From Cyanidiococcus yangmingshanensis (taxonomy: Eukaryota; Rhodophyta; Bangiophyceae; Cyanidiales; Cyanidiaceae), in NCBI GenBank assembly GCA_013995675.1, contig VWRR01000014.1, positions 1-64,000 on the forward strand: 64,000 bases of DNA, read 5' to 3'. Below the pieces are notes generated by a model that was not told the origin of the DNA, did not search any database, and worked only from the letters and a program-made list of their open reading frames with translations. Below, piece by piece: positions 41,226 through 55,120 of the stretch. The position numbers were made by a program, and so were the translations under genes. Position 1 is the first letter of the stretch, and every line of letters starts with the position of its first letter.

Positions 41226-43475
41226 TCACGAGCATTCACAGAAAAAGTCCGGGATTGGGAATATGGAGGCGTAGATGCGACGAAGAACAATATAGACGTG
41301 ATCGCGCAGCTTCTGGTTATCACAGGAAACTTCCCCACGCTTATGATCAATCAGTACAAGGGTATCATCAATTCGAATTCGGGATTCATCTGCTCCTGTG
41401 ATTTCAAGACATCCGAAGCGTTCGGCAAGCAATCTGCGCACTACACAAAGCTCACGCCCAAAGTCGAGACTGTCAGCGACTTCTCCGGGTGACTGATTCG
41501 ATCGGTCTGCAATCAGCGCTATTAGCGCATCGACAATTCCGTCTGCCTGGTACGAGGCATCCCACTCAAAAATGATGGAGCTCTCCTCAGAATGGGGCTC
41601 CACGCCAACGATACGTGCCTTCACAAGTCCCTGAATCGTGAGGGCTCGCTCATTTGGGAGGTTCTCCGTGTGATCTGCATGGACATGTTCGAATACGCAC
41701 CGGAGCTCAGCCTCAAACGCAGAGCATCCACCAACGTAGTGGAATGGTGCGACCAGCTTCTGGTGGATCTTAGCCGTTTTCACCGTCGTGTATTGCTCTA
41801 AATCCGACGGCTCAAGCAATGAATATTTGTAATCCCGTTTGAGCACCACGCCGGATACGCGTTGACCCATCTCTGGCCGAGTTTTTGCAAATGTGCCGAT
41901 GGCTTTTCCAACGACCTCGCCATGAAAACGCAGAAGGACCGACTTTGTGTTCTTCGGTGTGAAAATTCGCAACCGCTTTGTTTCATCACGACTGACGTCT
42001 TTCGCACGCATCGAATCGCGGACAGCACCCGATACAACGCCAGAAAGAGATACTAGATCGTCTTTGAGCGAATCGGGACTGGATTCCACTGCTTCTTTCT
42101 TCCTCAGCTCCAGCATGAAGAGCGGATGCTTCTGCTAACGCAACCTCTACGGTCGATTTCCGGTTGAATCTACTATCGAGTGCTTGAGCGAGGCGTTGCA
42201 TTTCAGTTTTTTCGCCATGCACAAGAATAACGTTCGAAGGCCGGCTCTGCTCGATGAAATCGCTGGTCTGCATGAAATCCGAATGTGCAGAAAAAGTTAT
42301 GTAGTCAATCGAACACCTAAGGGGAACCTGTTGTCCATCTAATCGCGGAATCGTCGCAGGATCCGTTAGAATGTATTTTGCCAAAGTCCCTTGAACCGAA
42401 TACCCAGGCAGAATAACTCCGTTGCGTCGATCGCTGCACCACTTCTCAAACAAACGACGGCTGGTGCCGGACTGCAACATGCCTGGAGACGCCATGAAAA
42501 CGCAAGGGCCCGCATCTTCAAATGTATCGAGCGAGCGAATATTCGTCACATATTTGAACGCGAAGGGATTTCCGAAGCGTCTATATCGCTGTTGAATATT
42601 CTGGTTCATTTGATGAATGTACGTGGAGTATATTGCCATGCACCGCTTCGCGATCGATGAAGAGTAGTAAATCGGGATTTCCTGAAGCTCCGGATGAGAA
42701 TCCCAAAACTCTTCAAGGATGAGGAGCAGTTCCTGTGCACGCCCGAGAGCAAACACCGGGAGTAAACAGCGACCCCCCCGCTTCACAACTTCAGCGACAC
42801 GTTGCGTGAAACGTCCCTCTCGGACTCGCCTCGGCTCGTGCACCTGCACCCCATAAGTAGACTCACAAATAAGCACATCGAGCTGAATGCCTCGAGGTAT
42901 TTCCGCTTCCATCAGATGCCTATCTTCTTGACGCGAAAAGTCGCCAGTGTAAAGGACATTCACTCCAGCAATTTCGACGAGAAACATGGCCGCTCCGAGC
43001 ACGTGTCCGGCATTGTATGCGCTGATACGCACTCCAGATATATCAATCTGCTGATGGTAATCAATACACTCAATCCGGGAAATAGTTTGATTCAGATCCG
43101 ACTCAGTGTAAAGTATGCCGGCATAGTCGGAGGAGCCAACTCGCACAAAGTCCCCTATTAAAGTTCGGTAGACCGCCTTCGTAGGATGTGTCATCAATAT
43201 TCTTGCTCTCGGATTCAAACTTGTCTGGGTGACCAGGTACGGCAAACCTGCACAGTGGTCGAGATGAAAATGGGTGATCAGAATCACGTCTATCTCGCTC
43301 GGATCGATCTCATCAAAAAAGGCAAGGCTGCTAGGCCCGAATAGGCAGGATGCACACCACAGTCAAAGAGAATGGTCTTCTTCTTGAACTTGAGCACTAC
43401 ACACGAGCGCCCTACTTCGGAGCCAGCACCCAGAGGTATCACAGAAAGCGTGTCATCGTCCAGGCTTCCAGGCAT
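41226..43475 (-). CDS. CPSF3: Pre-mRNA 3'-end endonuclease CPSF73 (Ysh1), two frame shifts
   Basis: Zinc-dependent endonuclease that cuts pre-mRNA before polyadenylation. The start is the ATG at 43475 (MPGSLDDDTLSVIPLGAGSE), followed by GRSCVVLKFKKKTILFDCG. Then comes the metallo-beta-lactamase HFHLDHCAGLPYL, VLYTGDFSRQEDRHLMEAEI, ICESTYG, the beta-CASP region and ILVHGEKTEMQRL. A third frame carries the C-terminal domain (VLLRFHGEVVGKAIGTFAKT, GQRVSGVVLKRDYKYSLLEP) to the stop at 41226. The first switch is in an A6 run at 43315-43320 (T6 on the coding strand): seven T would give ALPFFDEIDPSEID, exactly the family sequence. The second is near 42100-42120 (one extra base). About 750 residues. 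For an essential gene, sequence error is likely. Confidence 0.92.
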
Positions 43476-44913
43476 TGTTTGCTCTACGAAAACGGCACGA
43501 CAGTTGAAAACGGGGTATGAGACGCTGCCCGACCGACACGACTCTCGCGACACACTGTAGAGCGGCAGGGGCACGAAAAGTTACGCTAATCCGCCAATCT
43601 CCAGAACGCGCTCGGACACGGGAGTCCGTGCAGGAATCCCGCCGACATCGCAGCGGATGAAGCAAAGCGTGATCTTTTGTTTCTGCAAATCAGACCCAAT
43701 TTACGCCGATATTTTTCGTAGTCTCCAACCGAAATGAAACTGTTCAGCAATCGATGCTTCATGTCACTTGTCAGGCTTCCGTGCCTATCGTTAGAAGTCC
43801 ACAGTAAGGTTCTGGGTACCTTACTATGGATTGTCCGATGTACCTACCAAAGATGCTTGTATACTATAAAGCTCGACCGCAGGTATCATAAAATGCTCCA
43901 CGGCTTGAAACTTCGGATTTGCTGATGAGAACTGGAAAGCAGCATGACAATCAAGTGCTCGGCTGAGCCTCTGAATGTCCGTCGTAGCCTCTTCAACATT
44001 TCCTGGGCATGTTGAGTCTAAGCGCTCTATATATAACTCTAACAAAGTGAACTGGAGCTAGACAGGGACACCACTACGTAATCCATGCAATAAAAAATGC
44101 AGCACGCGGGCTTGGTCAGTTCGCGGTTTTGCAACACTGCAGAGTGGCATCCAAACAGTTCATTCGCTAACATCGAAAACGGTTGAGGTTCCTTTCCTCA
44201 GGCCAAACTCTGTCAAGCGAACTGGTTCAACTGACATTCATGGACTTTCCTTTATTCAAAAGAGAAAAATTAGAACTCCGCTTTGAAATTTGGTTGGTCC
44301 TTTCACAGAAAAATCGAAAATTCCACAGTTCGCGAAAATTACAGGCTTGACGAAGAGAGCGAGCATCGCGAAACAAATTCACATCAACTGCCGTAAGGAA
44401 CAACTTTTTGATTCAGCTGAGAAGCTTCCTTGGACCTCAAAACCGCCCCAAATTTGGTGCAACAGCACTGCAATACCCTGCTCGTCTGACAGTCCCGCAT
44501 TGCGCGCGTACTCGCTCCAAAATGTTGCACAAAAAGGAAAAACAGTGACAAAGAGGTAAATAGTGCAAAAGTCCCTCCAGCTGAGGTAGATACTGGGAAC
44601 TGAATTCAGCTGGAAAAGTGCCATTCCAAGCACTCGCTCGTCTTATGTGCGACTCGATAAGCAGATTCAACGCGATGAAAATTAACCTGAAGAGAACGGA
44701 GTTTCAGCGCATGTGCGGGCGCCAGGGTGGCGACGAATTTGGAGGATTTTTCTCTAAGCTGAAAAGGATATCTGCACAAACCAGCTGATTCAAGCTTTTC
44801 GCAAGATAATGCCAAGACTTGCAATATCAGATCGGCGTGTTGAATCAACAAGCGATCGAGAACGTTTTTTCGCAAAATCTCGGTCATGATCCCCTACCCA
44901 TGATGCCGATCCA
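43476..44913. other. Spacer, no gene supported
   Basis: About 1.4 kb. The CPSF73 frame stays open upstream to 43574 without an ATG. Frames of 60-90 codons occur on both strands without motifs. No RNA gene recognised. Confidence 0.4.
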
Positions 44914-45786
44914 TCATGGAGACCTCAGTTTATATCCATCAACAGAAGCGCTGTACACCTCAAAGTCGATCTCAAGCTCCGGGGAATCGTGCTCAACGGC
45001 CCGTGGGGCACCCCGTCGGAGCACTATCGGGCCCCTCCGATCGAGGGCATCCACGAATGTTTCTGCCCGCTCAGCTAGAGTGCGCTCTGATGGAAACTCC
45101 GCAGCCCGTCCCCTGTCGTGGTGATGAACGAATACACCCTCCCACAGCGCGCGTCGGAGACTCTCCTTGAAGAGGTAGAGACCTAAGTATAGAGGTGACC
45201 CTGGCTCGCTAGATGCCAGGAGATCCCCTGCTATGAAAGCAATATCAATGGCTGCATGTAATGTCCAGTTCCCGAGCAGTCGTGGCAAGCCATCACATGA
45301 AGCGCCCTCAAACGATCGCCATGAACGCGAGTAATACCTCATTAAGAGATGCCACATGACCAGAAGGCTGCTTGCGTTAATGACATGCTCATGTACGAGC
45401 ATTCCCAGAAGAATGACTTCTGAATACAGAAGAGGCACCCGCACATGTGAGACCACAGAACAAGCGCTGAGCGTTCCGAAAACGTCATCCCACAGATTTC
45501 CGACCAGAAAACTGCTCAAACTTGTAGAGCAACGATGGATTTCGGAAAAAACAGCAGCCGTACCAACCAAGTTCCGGTATAGGTGCTCTCCCAAGTGACG
45601 GCCCTGCTCTCTCAATGACTCACGAAGCAAACGTATCAGCTCCGTGTCACCTACCGCTGCGAGTGACACCAGAAGCTTCACACGTCCGCGCAAGCGTCGT
45701 TTGCAGGCGTTAGAGATTGGTGGCATGAACTGCTCAGTTCTCGAGAGCAGCTCCGAAAAAACGGAGAGACTCTGTTGTTGCCGCAT
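44914..45786 (-). CDS. Orphan helical protein of unknown function
   Basis: 290 residues from the ATG at 45786; the frame is open to 45900 without another ATG, so the N-terminus may be longer or lie in another frame. The product is Leu-rich and predicted to be mostly alpha-helical, with hydrophobic stretches (VPLLYSEVILLGMLVHEHVI, SPLYLGLYLFKESLRRALWEG). This suggests an armadillo/HEAT-like or membrane-associated fold, but I recognise no family. It lies between CPSF73 and release factor 1, all on the minus strand. Confidence 0.6.
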   Translation of the reverse strand: MRQQQSLSVFSELLSRTEQFMPPISNACKRRLRGRVKLLVSLAAVGDTELIRLLRESLREQGRHLGEHLYRNLVGTAAVFSEIHRCSTSLSSFLVGNLWDDVFGTLSACSVVSHVRVPLLYSEVILLGMLVHEHVINASSLLVMWHLLMRYYSRSWRSFEGASCDGLPRLLGNWTLHAAIDIAFIAGDLLASSEPGSPLYLGLYLFKESLRRALWEGVFVHHHDRGRAAEFPSERTLAERAETFVDALDRRGPIVLRRGAPRAVEHDSPELEIDFEVYSASVDGYKLRSP

Positions 45787-46252
45787 ACTACGAGCTCCGA
45801 GCAAGCGCAGCCCATGCTGTCTCACAACCTGCTGGAGCGCTCTCTCAGCGGTTTCAAGCACACTCCGCCGGTGCGTAGAGATATAAAAGAGCTGAGCTGT
45901 TTATGACTTTAGCGCGCAATACTTTCACGGACTGGAGTGCACCCTCGCTGCGAAAACACTGGGACTATTCCAATCCATGTAACTTTTTTCCAGCTCAAAT
46001 TTCTGCTGTGTAGGCTTTGCGGAAAGCTCACCGATTCACGGGAAATCGGTGCCGTTATAGTCGAAATAGGAACAATCTGCACAGTGTCACTATCCCTTGT
46101 TAGGTGGAAACAGTAGCGTCCTCGAAAACTCTGAATGACGAGGCCTTTGCAATTCGGGAGCAAACCCATTTCCCCTAAAAAACGAATAGTAGCGCCTATG
46201 GATCCAACTAGTATTCAAGGATAGTGCATGCTCAGCTAACACGAACCATCGT
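45787..46252. other. Spacer with weak minus-strand frame
   Basis: About 465 bases. An 86-codon ATG frame at 45909-46169 on the minus strand has no motif and is not clearly joined to the orphan downstream. A TATA-like TTTTATAT (coding sense) sits near 45885. Confidence 0.35.
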
Positions 46253-47536
46253 TTAGCGATGTGCAGCTTTGCTGTTTCGGGTTGATGAAGCCTCACCAGC
46301 AATTTCGCTCTGCTCATTCATCATGCTCTCCATACGACGACGCTGATCTTCGAAAGCGCATGCGTCGATTATTTCGTCAAGTTTTCCCTCCAAGAAATTC
46401 CCAAGAGGAAAGTTCTGAGACAGGCGATGATCCGTAACGCGTGCGTCTTTGTAATTGTAAGTACGAACTTTCTCGCTGCGGGAACCAGTCCCAACCTGCG
46501 ACCGTCGAAGTCCCTCAATCTTTTCCCTCTGCTCGTTGAGTTGGATCTCGTACAGCTTCGCTCGCAAAATTTGCATGGCTCGTTCACGATTCTTCTGTTG
46601 GCTCCGCTCCTCCGTGCAGAAAACGCGTATCCCAGTGGGTTTGTGGTAGAGATCGACTGCGGTTTCGACTTTGTTCACATTTTGACCACCAGCCCCACCA
46701 GAGCGCGCGGTCTGAATTTCGACATCCTTCGGGTCGATCTTCACTTCAATTTCATTGACCTCTGGCATGATCGCCACGGTGGCTGTCGAAGTGTGCACGC
46801 GACCCATCGTCTCCGTCGCAGGCACACGTTGCACACGATGTACACCGGCCTCGAACTTGAGACGCGAGTACACGCGATCACCAGAAATCTCTAGGATGCA
46901 CTCCTTGAAACCACCCATATCCGCATCACTTGCGGAAAGAACTTTCACATTCCAGTTTCTGGACTGAGCGTATCGGGTATACACGTTCACGAGGTCACCG
47001 CACCAAATGGAAGCCTCATCGCCGCCTGTTCCGGCTCGTACCTCAAGCATAATGTTCTTGTCGTCGTTAGGATCCTGAGGCAACAGCAAAACTTTAATCC
47101 TTTCCTCAGTTTCCTGCATTTTCGCCGTCGCCTCTTGGATTTCGGCACGCGCAAGCTCGCGCAGTTCTTCGTCTTCCTCAAGCAACTCAGTGGTCGAGGC
47201 AATGGTGTTCTGTAACCCCTTCCACTCGTTGTACGCTTCATAAATTGGCTCCAGTTTCGCACGGGCTTTCGTTATTCGAGCAAGCTCAGCTGAGTCAGTA
47301 CAAATCTCTGGGTTAGACAGACTTTTGGTGAGCGCTTCGAAGGCTTCAGAGGTCGATTGTAGCTTGTGGACGAGGCCAGGGTCTAGCGACATGCGCGTTG
47401 CGACCTGTGCTGCAAACCTAGAAGAACCTGGGCGCCTATCGTCTGCACTCTTCGAAACTCCCCTTCTAATGAAAAATCCAGGGCAAACTCGAGTCCCAAC
47501 AGAGAACGAGCAGCTTCGTTCTTTAAACCCGCCCAT
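46253..47536 (-). CDS. prfA: Organellar peptide chain release factor 1
   Basis: Recognises UAA/UAG stops and hydrolyses peptidyl-tRNA in an organelle. 427 residues from the ATG with about 50 residues of basic presequence. Motifs: the stop-codon tripeptide Pro-Ala-Thr at 239-241 in [18 protein letters not shown], which marks RF1 rather than RF2; the catalytic GGQ at 283-285 in [14 protein letters not shown]; and the C-terminal [19 protein letters not shown]. Length beyond the presequence equals bacterial RF1. Plastid is the more likely destination given the close match to bacterial RF1, but mitochondrial targeting cannot be excluded from the leader alone. Confidence 0.94.
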   Translation of the reverse strand: MGGFKERSCSFSVGTRVCPGFFIRRGVSKSADDRRPGSSRFAAQVATRMSLDPGLVHKLQSTSEAFEALTKSLSNPEICTDSAELARITKARAKLEPIYEAYNEWKGLQNTIASTTELLEEDEELRELARAEIQEATAKMQETEERIKVLLLPQDPNDDKNIMLEVRAGTGGDEASIWCGDLVNVYTRYAQSRNWNVKVLSASDADMGGFKECILEISGDRVYSRLKFEAGVHRVQRVPATETMGRVHTSTATVAIMPEVNEIEVKIDPKDVEIQTARSGGAGGQNVNKVETAVDLYHKPTGIRVFCTEERSQQKNRERAMQILRAKLYEIQLNEQREKIEGLRRSQVGTGSRSEKVRTYNYKDARVTDHRLSQNFPLGNFLEGKLDEIIDACAFEDQRRRMESMMNEQSEIAGEASSTRNSKAAHR

Positions 47537-47870
47537 TAGAGCAAAGAAACCTCAAACGAAACTACAAGTCGCAAGGAAAGCGATAAATTAAACGATATTT
47601 CTCCGCGGCGTAGATAACCAATTCTGCCCTCCATCGGGAAACGCGAAGTTTGAAAGTCCCCGCACAAGGAAAAGGTAGTTGTAAGTTTAAGTTGGTGTTC
47701 TGTCGAGTGTTTCTTCCCCATCGAAGGAAGCAGGTGACTGCGCCGCGTCGCTTTTCGAACGGTTTGGAGCGTCAGTGGATGAAGCCAGGGAACTAGGCAC
47801 GCACATTCGGAGGGTGCCAACTTCGATAGTTCTGCGACAGACTTGAGCTCGGTTCTGAGCGCAGAAAGTT
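47537..47870. promoter_or_regulatory. Divergent promoter region between RF1 and the 619-residue orphan
   Basis: 334 bases separate the two start codons, so both promoters must lie here. No clear TATA box or repeat is seen. Confidence 0.4.
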
Positions 47871-49730
47871 ATGTTGTTCCTAATTCCCACCGCTTTCGAT
47901 CTGAAAGTGCTGCATTGCGGGACGAGAACAGAAAAGCGCTCGCCCAGGAGGTTTAAAGTCGTGAGGGTTCGGAGTTTCTCGCGTTGCCTGCGAGCAGCCC
48001 AGGAAACGCGTCATCAGGCCGCAGATCGGGGGAAAGGCTCCGGGAAGTATCAAGACCCTGGTGGAGCAAGCTCACGGGGTATCGGAAAACAACAGCAACT
48101 TGGTCGTAGTGCAACTTTCCGCGCGTTCCAAACCGCATATGAACAGGCAAGGTTCCGAGCAGTCAACGATAGCGCGCGAGTTGTTAGGTGGCTTCGAATA
48201 TCTTTGAATAACGGATCATTTATTTCCGAAAGTGTTCTGCGCCTCTATCAGCGTGCCGTGCACGACTTTGGAAGTTTCCTTCTTGGCCAGCGCATAGGAA
48301 GGAACATTCTCAATGATGCGACTTTGAGAGCGCATACTTCTATGGCACGAGTGACCGAAGCTGACAAGCTGCCTCTCTCTCCACATCGAATGTCCCAGTT
48401 ATTTGCACATCTTTACAAACCTGTGAATCGATCTCTTTCGTTGCTTTTTAGAAAGCCATCCTTTCTTACTTCGAGAGGGTCCAAGGCAAGGGAAATCGCC
48501 TCCTTCCCACATATGCGACGCCAGTTACTGGGCGCCCTAAGTCATCGCCACGATATCCGACCGGGTTCAGCATATCGTTCAACGCCCACTGCAGAGTCCG
48601 TCGTTCAGTGCAACACTGCTTCAGAGGTTGGCCCTGTCTGGGCGTCTCAGCTGAATGCAGCATTCGGAAACCGGGTTCTCATGGCTGGTGGAAAAAGACT
48701 TTTAACATATTTCTCGAAATCTCTGCTCGTGGAGCCGCGCGCGATGAAACGACCCGACGAAAACCAATTCAAGCGTCCTTCACTGGGGCCCGCCCTGGGG
48801 ATACTGCCAGTAGCCTTTGCCCTAACAACCGCATCACAATTTGCTTTAGGAGTGAGCGCCGTTGGTGCTGGCGTAGCCGGGCTGAGCTTTGCAATCCTGG
48901 GATTCACCATTAACAAAAATTTGGATGCCGTTAGGTTGCTACCGCCAAGAGGGAAGCTGTCAAGGATAACTCCGCAATCTGATCTGCGTAGTTCTGAAGC
49001 CCCCGCTCCGGTCGACGTGGGTTACCAGTCCTGGACTCTACGTCGGCTGCAGGATGCGAATCCGTGGATAGTATCGAAGGGCACAGTTTCTGATTCGCTG
49101 GAGAGCTCGCCTTCAAAAACCAGCTTATTGTCTTCAGCATCTTTTGAAAATTCTCAGAAAAACAATCAAGTTCAGAGAGGGCTAACCCTTTCTGTGGGCG
49201 TCTGTCTGCCAGAGGAAGCAACTACACGAACAGCAGACTGGCACAGGCAAGGTACTCAAGCCACTCGTATACGAGCTAATTGGTCAGGCATCGACACGTC
49301 AAGTTTTTATCAGCGCTGGCTTTCGCCAAATCGAAATAAGCCCCTTCGCGAAAGTTTCCTTCCCTGTAGAAGATCTCGTAGTTTGTCGACGCACGATTCA
49401 GTCCATCATGAGTTTGCGATGATGGATAGGTTGTCGAATACCGAAACTGGCTGCAATCAAAAATTGAGAGCTGAAACAACGACTGCGAGTTCTTTTGTTG
49501 TTGACACAATAGGGCGGGATTTGCCGCAGGAGCGAACACTTCTGGAGAATATCCTTCAGTGCGTTGATCGTCTTTTGTTAATCCTCGAAACCTATGCCCA
49601 AAGGATAATTCGTCGGACTCATGATCTAGGCATGACAGATCATGCATTCCTGTCTCGAATCACGCCATCCAGCGCATCAAGCAAACGGGAAATCCTTCAC
49701 TCATTCAAGAACTTAGATGTAAGTCAATGA
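47871..49730 (+). CDS. Orphan 619-residue protein with a central hydrophobic segment
   Basis: Uninterrupted ATG frame with no recognisable family. The N-terminal 80 residues are Arg/Ser/Gly-rich and could be an organelle-targeting leader. A central hydrophobic, Gly/Ala-rich region at about 304-346 (ALGILPVAFALTTASQFALG, VSAVGAGVAGLSFAILGFTI) looks like one or two membrane helices. The remainder is Ser/Thr-rich and polar, with a C-terminal helix (LQCVDRLLLILETYAQRIIR). The length makes chance unlikely. Its stop codon lies three bases from the stop of the convergent RVB1 gene. Confidence 0.7.
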   Translation: MLFLIPTAFDLKVLHCGTRTEKRSPRRFKVVRVRSFSRCLRAAQETRHQAADRGKGSGKYQDPGGASSRGIGKQQQLGRSATFRAFQTAYEQARFRAVNDSARVVRWLRISLNNGSFISESVLRLYQRAVHDFGSFLLGQRIGRNILNDATLRAHTSMARVTEADKLPLSPHRMSQLFAHLYKPVNRSLSLLFRKPSFLTSRGSKAREIASFPHMRRQLLGALSHRHDIRPGSAYRSTPTAESVVQCNTASEVGPVWASQLNAAFGNRVLMAGGKRLLTYFSKSLLVEPRAMKRPDENQFKRPSLGPALGILPVAFALTTASQFALGVSAVGAGVAGLSFAILGFTINKNLDAVRLLPPRGKLSRITPQSDLRSSEAPAPVDVGYQSWTLRRLQDANPWIVSKGTVSDSLESSPSKTSLLSSASFENSQKNNQVQRGLTLSVGVCLPEEATTRTADWHRQGTQATRIRANWSGIDTSSFYQRWLSPNRNKPLRESFLPCRRSRSLSTHDSVHHEFAMMDRLSNTETGCNQKLRAETTTASSFVVDTIGRDLPQERTLLENILQCVDRLLLILETYAQRIIRRTHDLGMTDHAFLSRITPSSASSKREILHSFKNLDVSQ

Positions 49731-49733
49731 CAC

Positions 49734-52639
<2,906 letters not shown>

Positions 52640-54520
52640 ATGAGCAAAGAAAGGGTCGCTTCGTCGAGGCGGAGAGTAGATCCCGACAAAGAACTGGCTT
52701 TACGCTTGTACAACGAGGAAAAAAGGAAACTTCGTCTTCTTCGCAAGCCGACCCAAAGTTTCGTTGAAATAAACAGAAATAAAAGTATCGAAGATGGAGA
52801 CTGCTCGAGCGAGCAAGTCACGGCGCTCGAGTCTTTTCTCGCAACTTGTTTGGGGAACCAACCAACCTCAAAAGGCTCGCGAAAAACAAAGCGGCGTTGC
52901 GTTGATAACGCATACGAACTTTTTGCTTCAAAACATCTAACTCAAATGAAGTGCAGATCCGAAGACTTTGGGCACTCTGGACGCGAACACTGTGACAGAG
53001 AGGAAATCTCGCTCTATATCAAAGATCTTTCTGAGCTTTCCACCTCTGTCGGTACGGCGGGGAGCACACGAAATCGCAGAAGTTTTCGCAAGGAGCTGCG
53101 TGAGCAAGTTAAGCGCCTGAACGAGGGCTTCTATATCAACTGCGATATCCGCTATTTCAATCTTTTTTACCTTCGTGAGTGCGTTGGGAACTTTGATGTC
53201 GTTCTTATTGATCCGCCCTGGCGTATCGCGGGGGGCCAGAGAACCAGCACCCCCAATGGGCCAATGTTCACCAATAATCAATGGGCTGTCAATTACCAGA
53301 CCCTTTCAAATGAGGAAATTTTAGACCTTGATGTGGGCTGCCTCTCAAACAGCGGTTTGTGCTTCATCTGGGTGGTATCATCCCAGTTACCAACTGGGAT
53401 GGAATGTCTCCACCGCTGGGGCTACGAATATATAGACAAAATCACCTGGGTCAAGAAACGACGAGGCAAGCTGCACGTGAGCCACGGCTACCACTTTATG
53501 CATTCATCTGAGATTTGTCTTATCGGGATCAAGAGGCCCTGCGAATTCATTGGGAAGGTCTCGAACGACGTGATATTCGCTGAAGTGCGAGAGAAGAGCC
53601 GAAAACCAGATGAATTGTACCACATCATCGAGGCTATGCTGCCGGGTACAACGAAGATCGAGCTGTTCGCCAGAAACCACAATCTTCGCAAGGGCTGGTT
53701 AAGCCTGGGGAATGAACTTGGTGAACAATTTCGCGACTGGTTTAACGAGTTCGAGTGTGACATGTGTGGAGCAGCCATACTCATCGGCGAAAAACGTTAC
53801 AAATCGAGATGCCAATCGAATTCAGACTTTTGTAGCAACTGCTACAGACAAGCTATAGATGCTGGTGTGACTGAAGCCGCCGAGTGGTTCGAGCTTGCCA
53901 ACGACTCTACCGAACCCATCTATCATGAATACTATGAGTGCAACCAATGTCGCGCTTATCCGTTATGGGGGGTCCGGTTCCATAAGGAATCAGACACGGA
54001 CTTGTGCGAGCAATGCTATGACGAGCTGTTAACATCTTTTGAAGGGACAAAGGCTCCCTCCAAACGCTCACCGAGCGAGTCAATGTCCGAATGGACTGCC
54101 ATAGAATCTCCAGTCTGTGGAGGGTCTTTGCCAGTTCACCGGAACATACGTTGCCAATCCTGCCTCCAGTGTCCAATTATTGGTTATCGCTTTGCATGCA
54201 CCCAATGCGAAAACGTAAGTTTTTGTCAAAAATGCTTTTTCGGTGAGAAGTGTCCCCGAGGGCACGGAGCAGACCATGATCTTGTGATCATCGTTGATTC
54301 TGAGGCGACTTTGAACGGATTGATTCGATGCGATGGCTGTGGCACCCGCCCCATTTTGGGCAAGAGATACAAGTGTAACACTTGCTACGCCTTCGACCTT
54401 TGCGAGTCCTGCCACGAACGCATGCGCCGTGATGAGTTTGAGCCAGTGAAGGGCTCCCAAAGGAAGTTCGTTGAGCATAATCGCTCTCATACCTTTTCTG
54501 TGATTCATATTTCAAATTAA
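52640..54520 (+). CDS. MT-A70 (METTL3-like) N6-adenine methyltransferase fused to ZZ zinc fingers
   Basis: 626 residues from the ATG, one uninterrupted frame. Residues 165-362 form an MT-A70 domain: INCDIRYFNL, FDVVLIDPPW (catalytic DPPW at 191-194), LCFIWVVSSQ, GYEYIDKITWVKK, HSSEICLIGIKR, FAEVREKSRKPDELYHIIEA and KIELFARNHNLRKGWLSLGN. This follows METTL3 closely, and a catalytic DPPW argues against the inactive METTL14 type. The C-terminal part has four cysteine-rich modules: ZZ-like fingers at about 373-405 and 434-459, and two good ZZ domains at 505-546 (CQSCLQCPIIGYRFACTQC) and 564-617 (CDGCGTRPILGKRYKCNTCY, ending in HNRSHTF). The METTL3 N-terminal CCCH fingers are not seen. Substrate, RNA (m6A) or DNA (6mA), cannot be told. 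ZZ domains in other proteins bind histone tails, so chromatin targeting is a reasonable inference. Confidence 0.93.
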   Translation: MSKERVASSRRRVDPDKELALRLYNEEKRKLRLLRKPTQSFVEINRNKSIEDGDCSSEQVTALESFLATCLGNQPTSKGSRKTKRRCVDNAYELFASKHLTQMKCRSEDFGHSGREHCDREEISLYIKDLSELSTSVGTAGSTRNRRSFRKELREQVKRLNEGFYINCDIRYFNLFYLRECVGNFDVVLIDPPWRIAGGQRTSTPNGPMFTNNQWAVNYQTLSNEEILDLDVGCLSNSGLCFIWVVSSQLPTGMECLHRWGYEYIDKITWVKKRRGKLHVSHGYHFMHSSEICLIGIKRPCEFIGKVSNDVIFAEVREKSRKPDELYHIIEAMLPGTTKIELFARNHNLRKGWLSLGNELGEQFRDWFNEFECDMCGAAILIGEKRYKSRCQSNSDFCSNCYRQAIDAGVTEAAEWFELANDSTEPIYHEYYECNQCRAYPLWGVRFHKESDTDLCEQCYDELLTSFEGTKAPSKRSPSESMSEWTAIESPVCGGSLPVHRNIRCQSCLQCPIIGYRFACTQCENVSFCQKCFFGEKCPRGHGADHDLVIIVDSEATLNGLIRCDGCGTRPILGKRYKCNTCYAFDLCESCHERMRRDEFEPVKGSQRKFVEHNRSHTFSVIHISN

Positions 54521-55120
54521 AGGAGCGGCTCGGAGCGAATGCGATATATGAATCATTCTGTATTGGTGGGCAAACTTTCGGAAAGTATTTCGGGGCCAGA
54601 GCTCGACTTGTGCGTCACTTCGAGCCTAATCAAAAATGCTGACTAAAGGGACTCATAGTTACCAGAGGAAGTTGTTCGATCTGCTCACTCCAGTTTTTAC
54701 GGGCTGGAGGAATAAGTCCCAGTTGAAGATGAGAACAGCATATTGGATCCCCTTCGATGATCATGTTTTTGGTGTGCGTACGCAATTATTCGTTGTGTAT
54801 TTGCAAAACTGAAGTGAAGGAGTATATTTGCTCGCAAAGAGAAATCATCTAAATGTGCGTAATAAGTAACGAATTGCTAAAATCGTTAGCTTGAAATGTG
54901 CAGAGATTGCTCCAGCAGGGCTTGATTTTTCTGTTGGTTTGGAATTCGCCATTTGCGCGCACTTAGCCGACCCATTGAGGCGGTCCAATCTTATCTGAGA
55001 TTACTGGTTGTTGACCGAAGGTTTTCCCGGTTATCGTGCATTCTGTTGGTTCGCAACTACCCAAACATTCACTCAGATACTTCTTGTTTGACTCGAATGA
55101 TTCTTTCGGGTCCGAGGCTT
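54521..55120. other. Convergent spacer
   Basis: 600 bases between the MT-A70 gene and the FHA gene. I see no gene, RNA or repeat. Confidence 0.5.
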
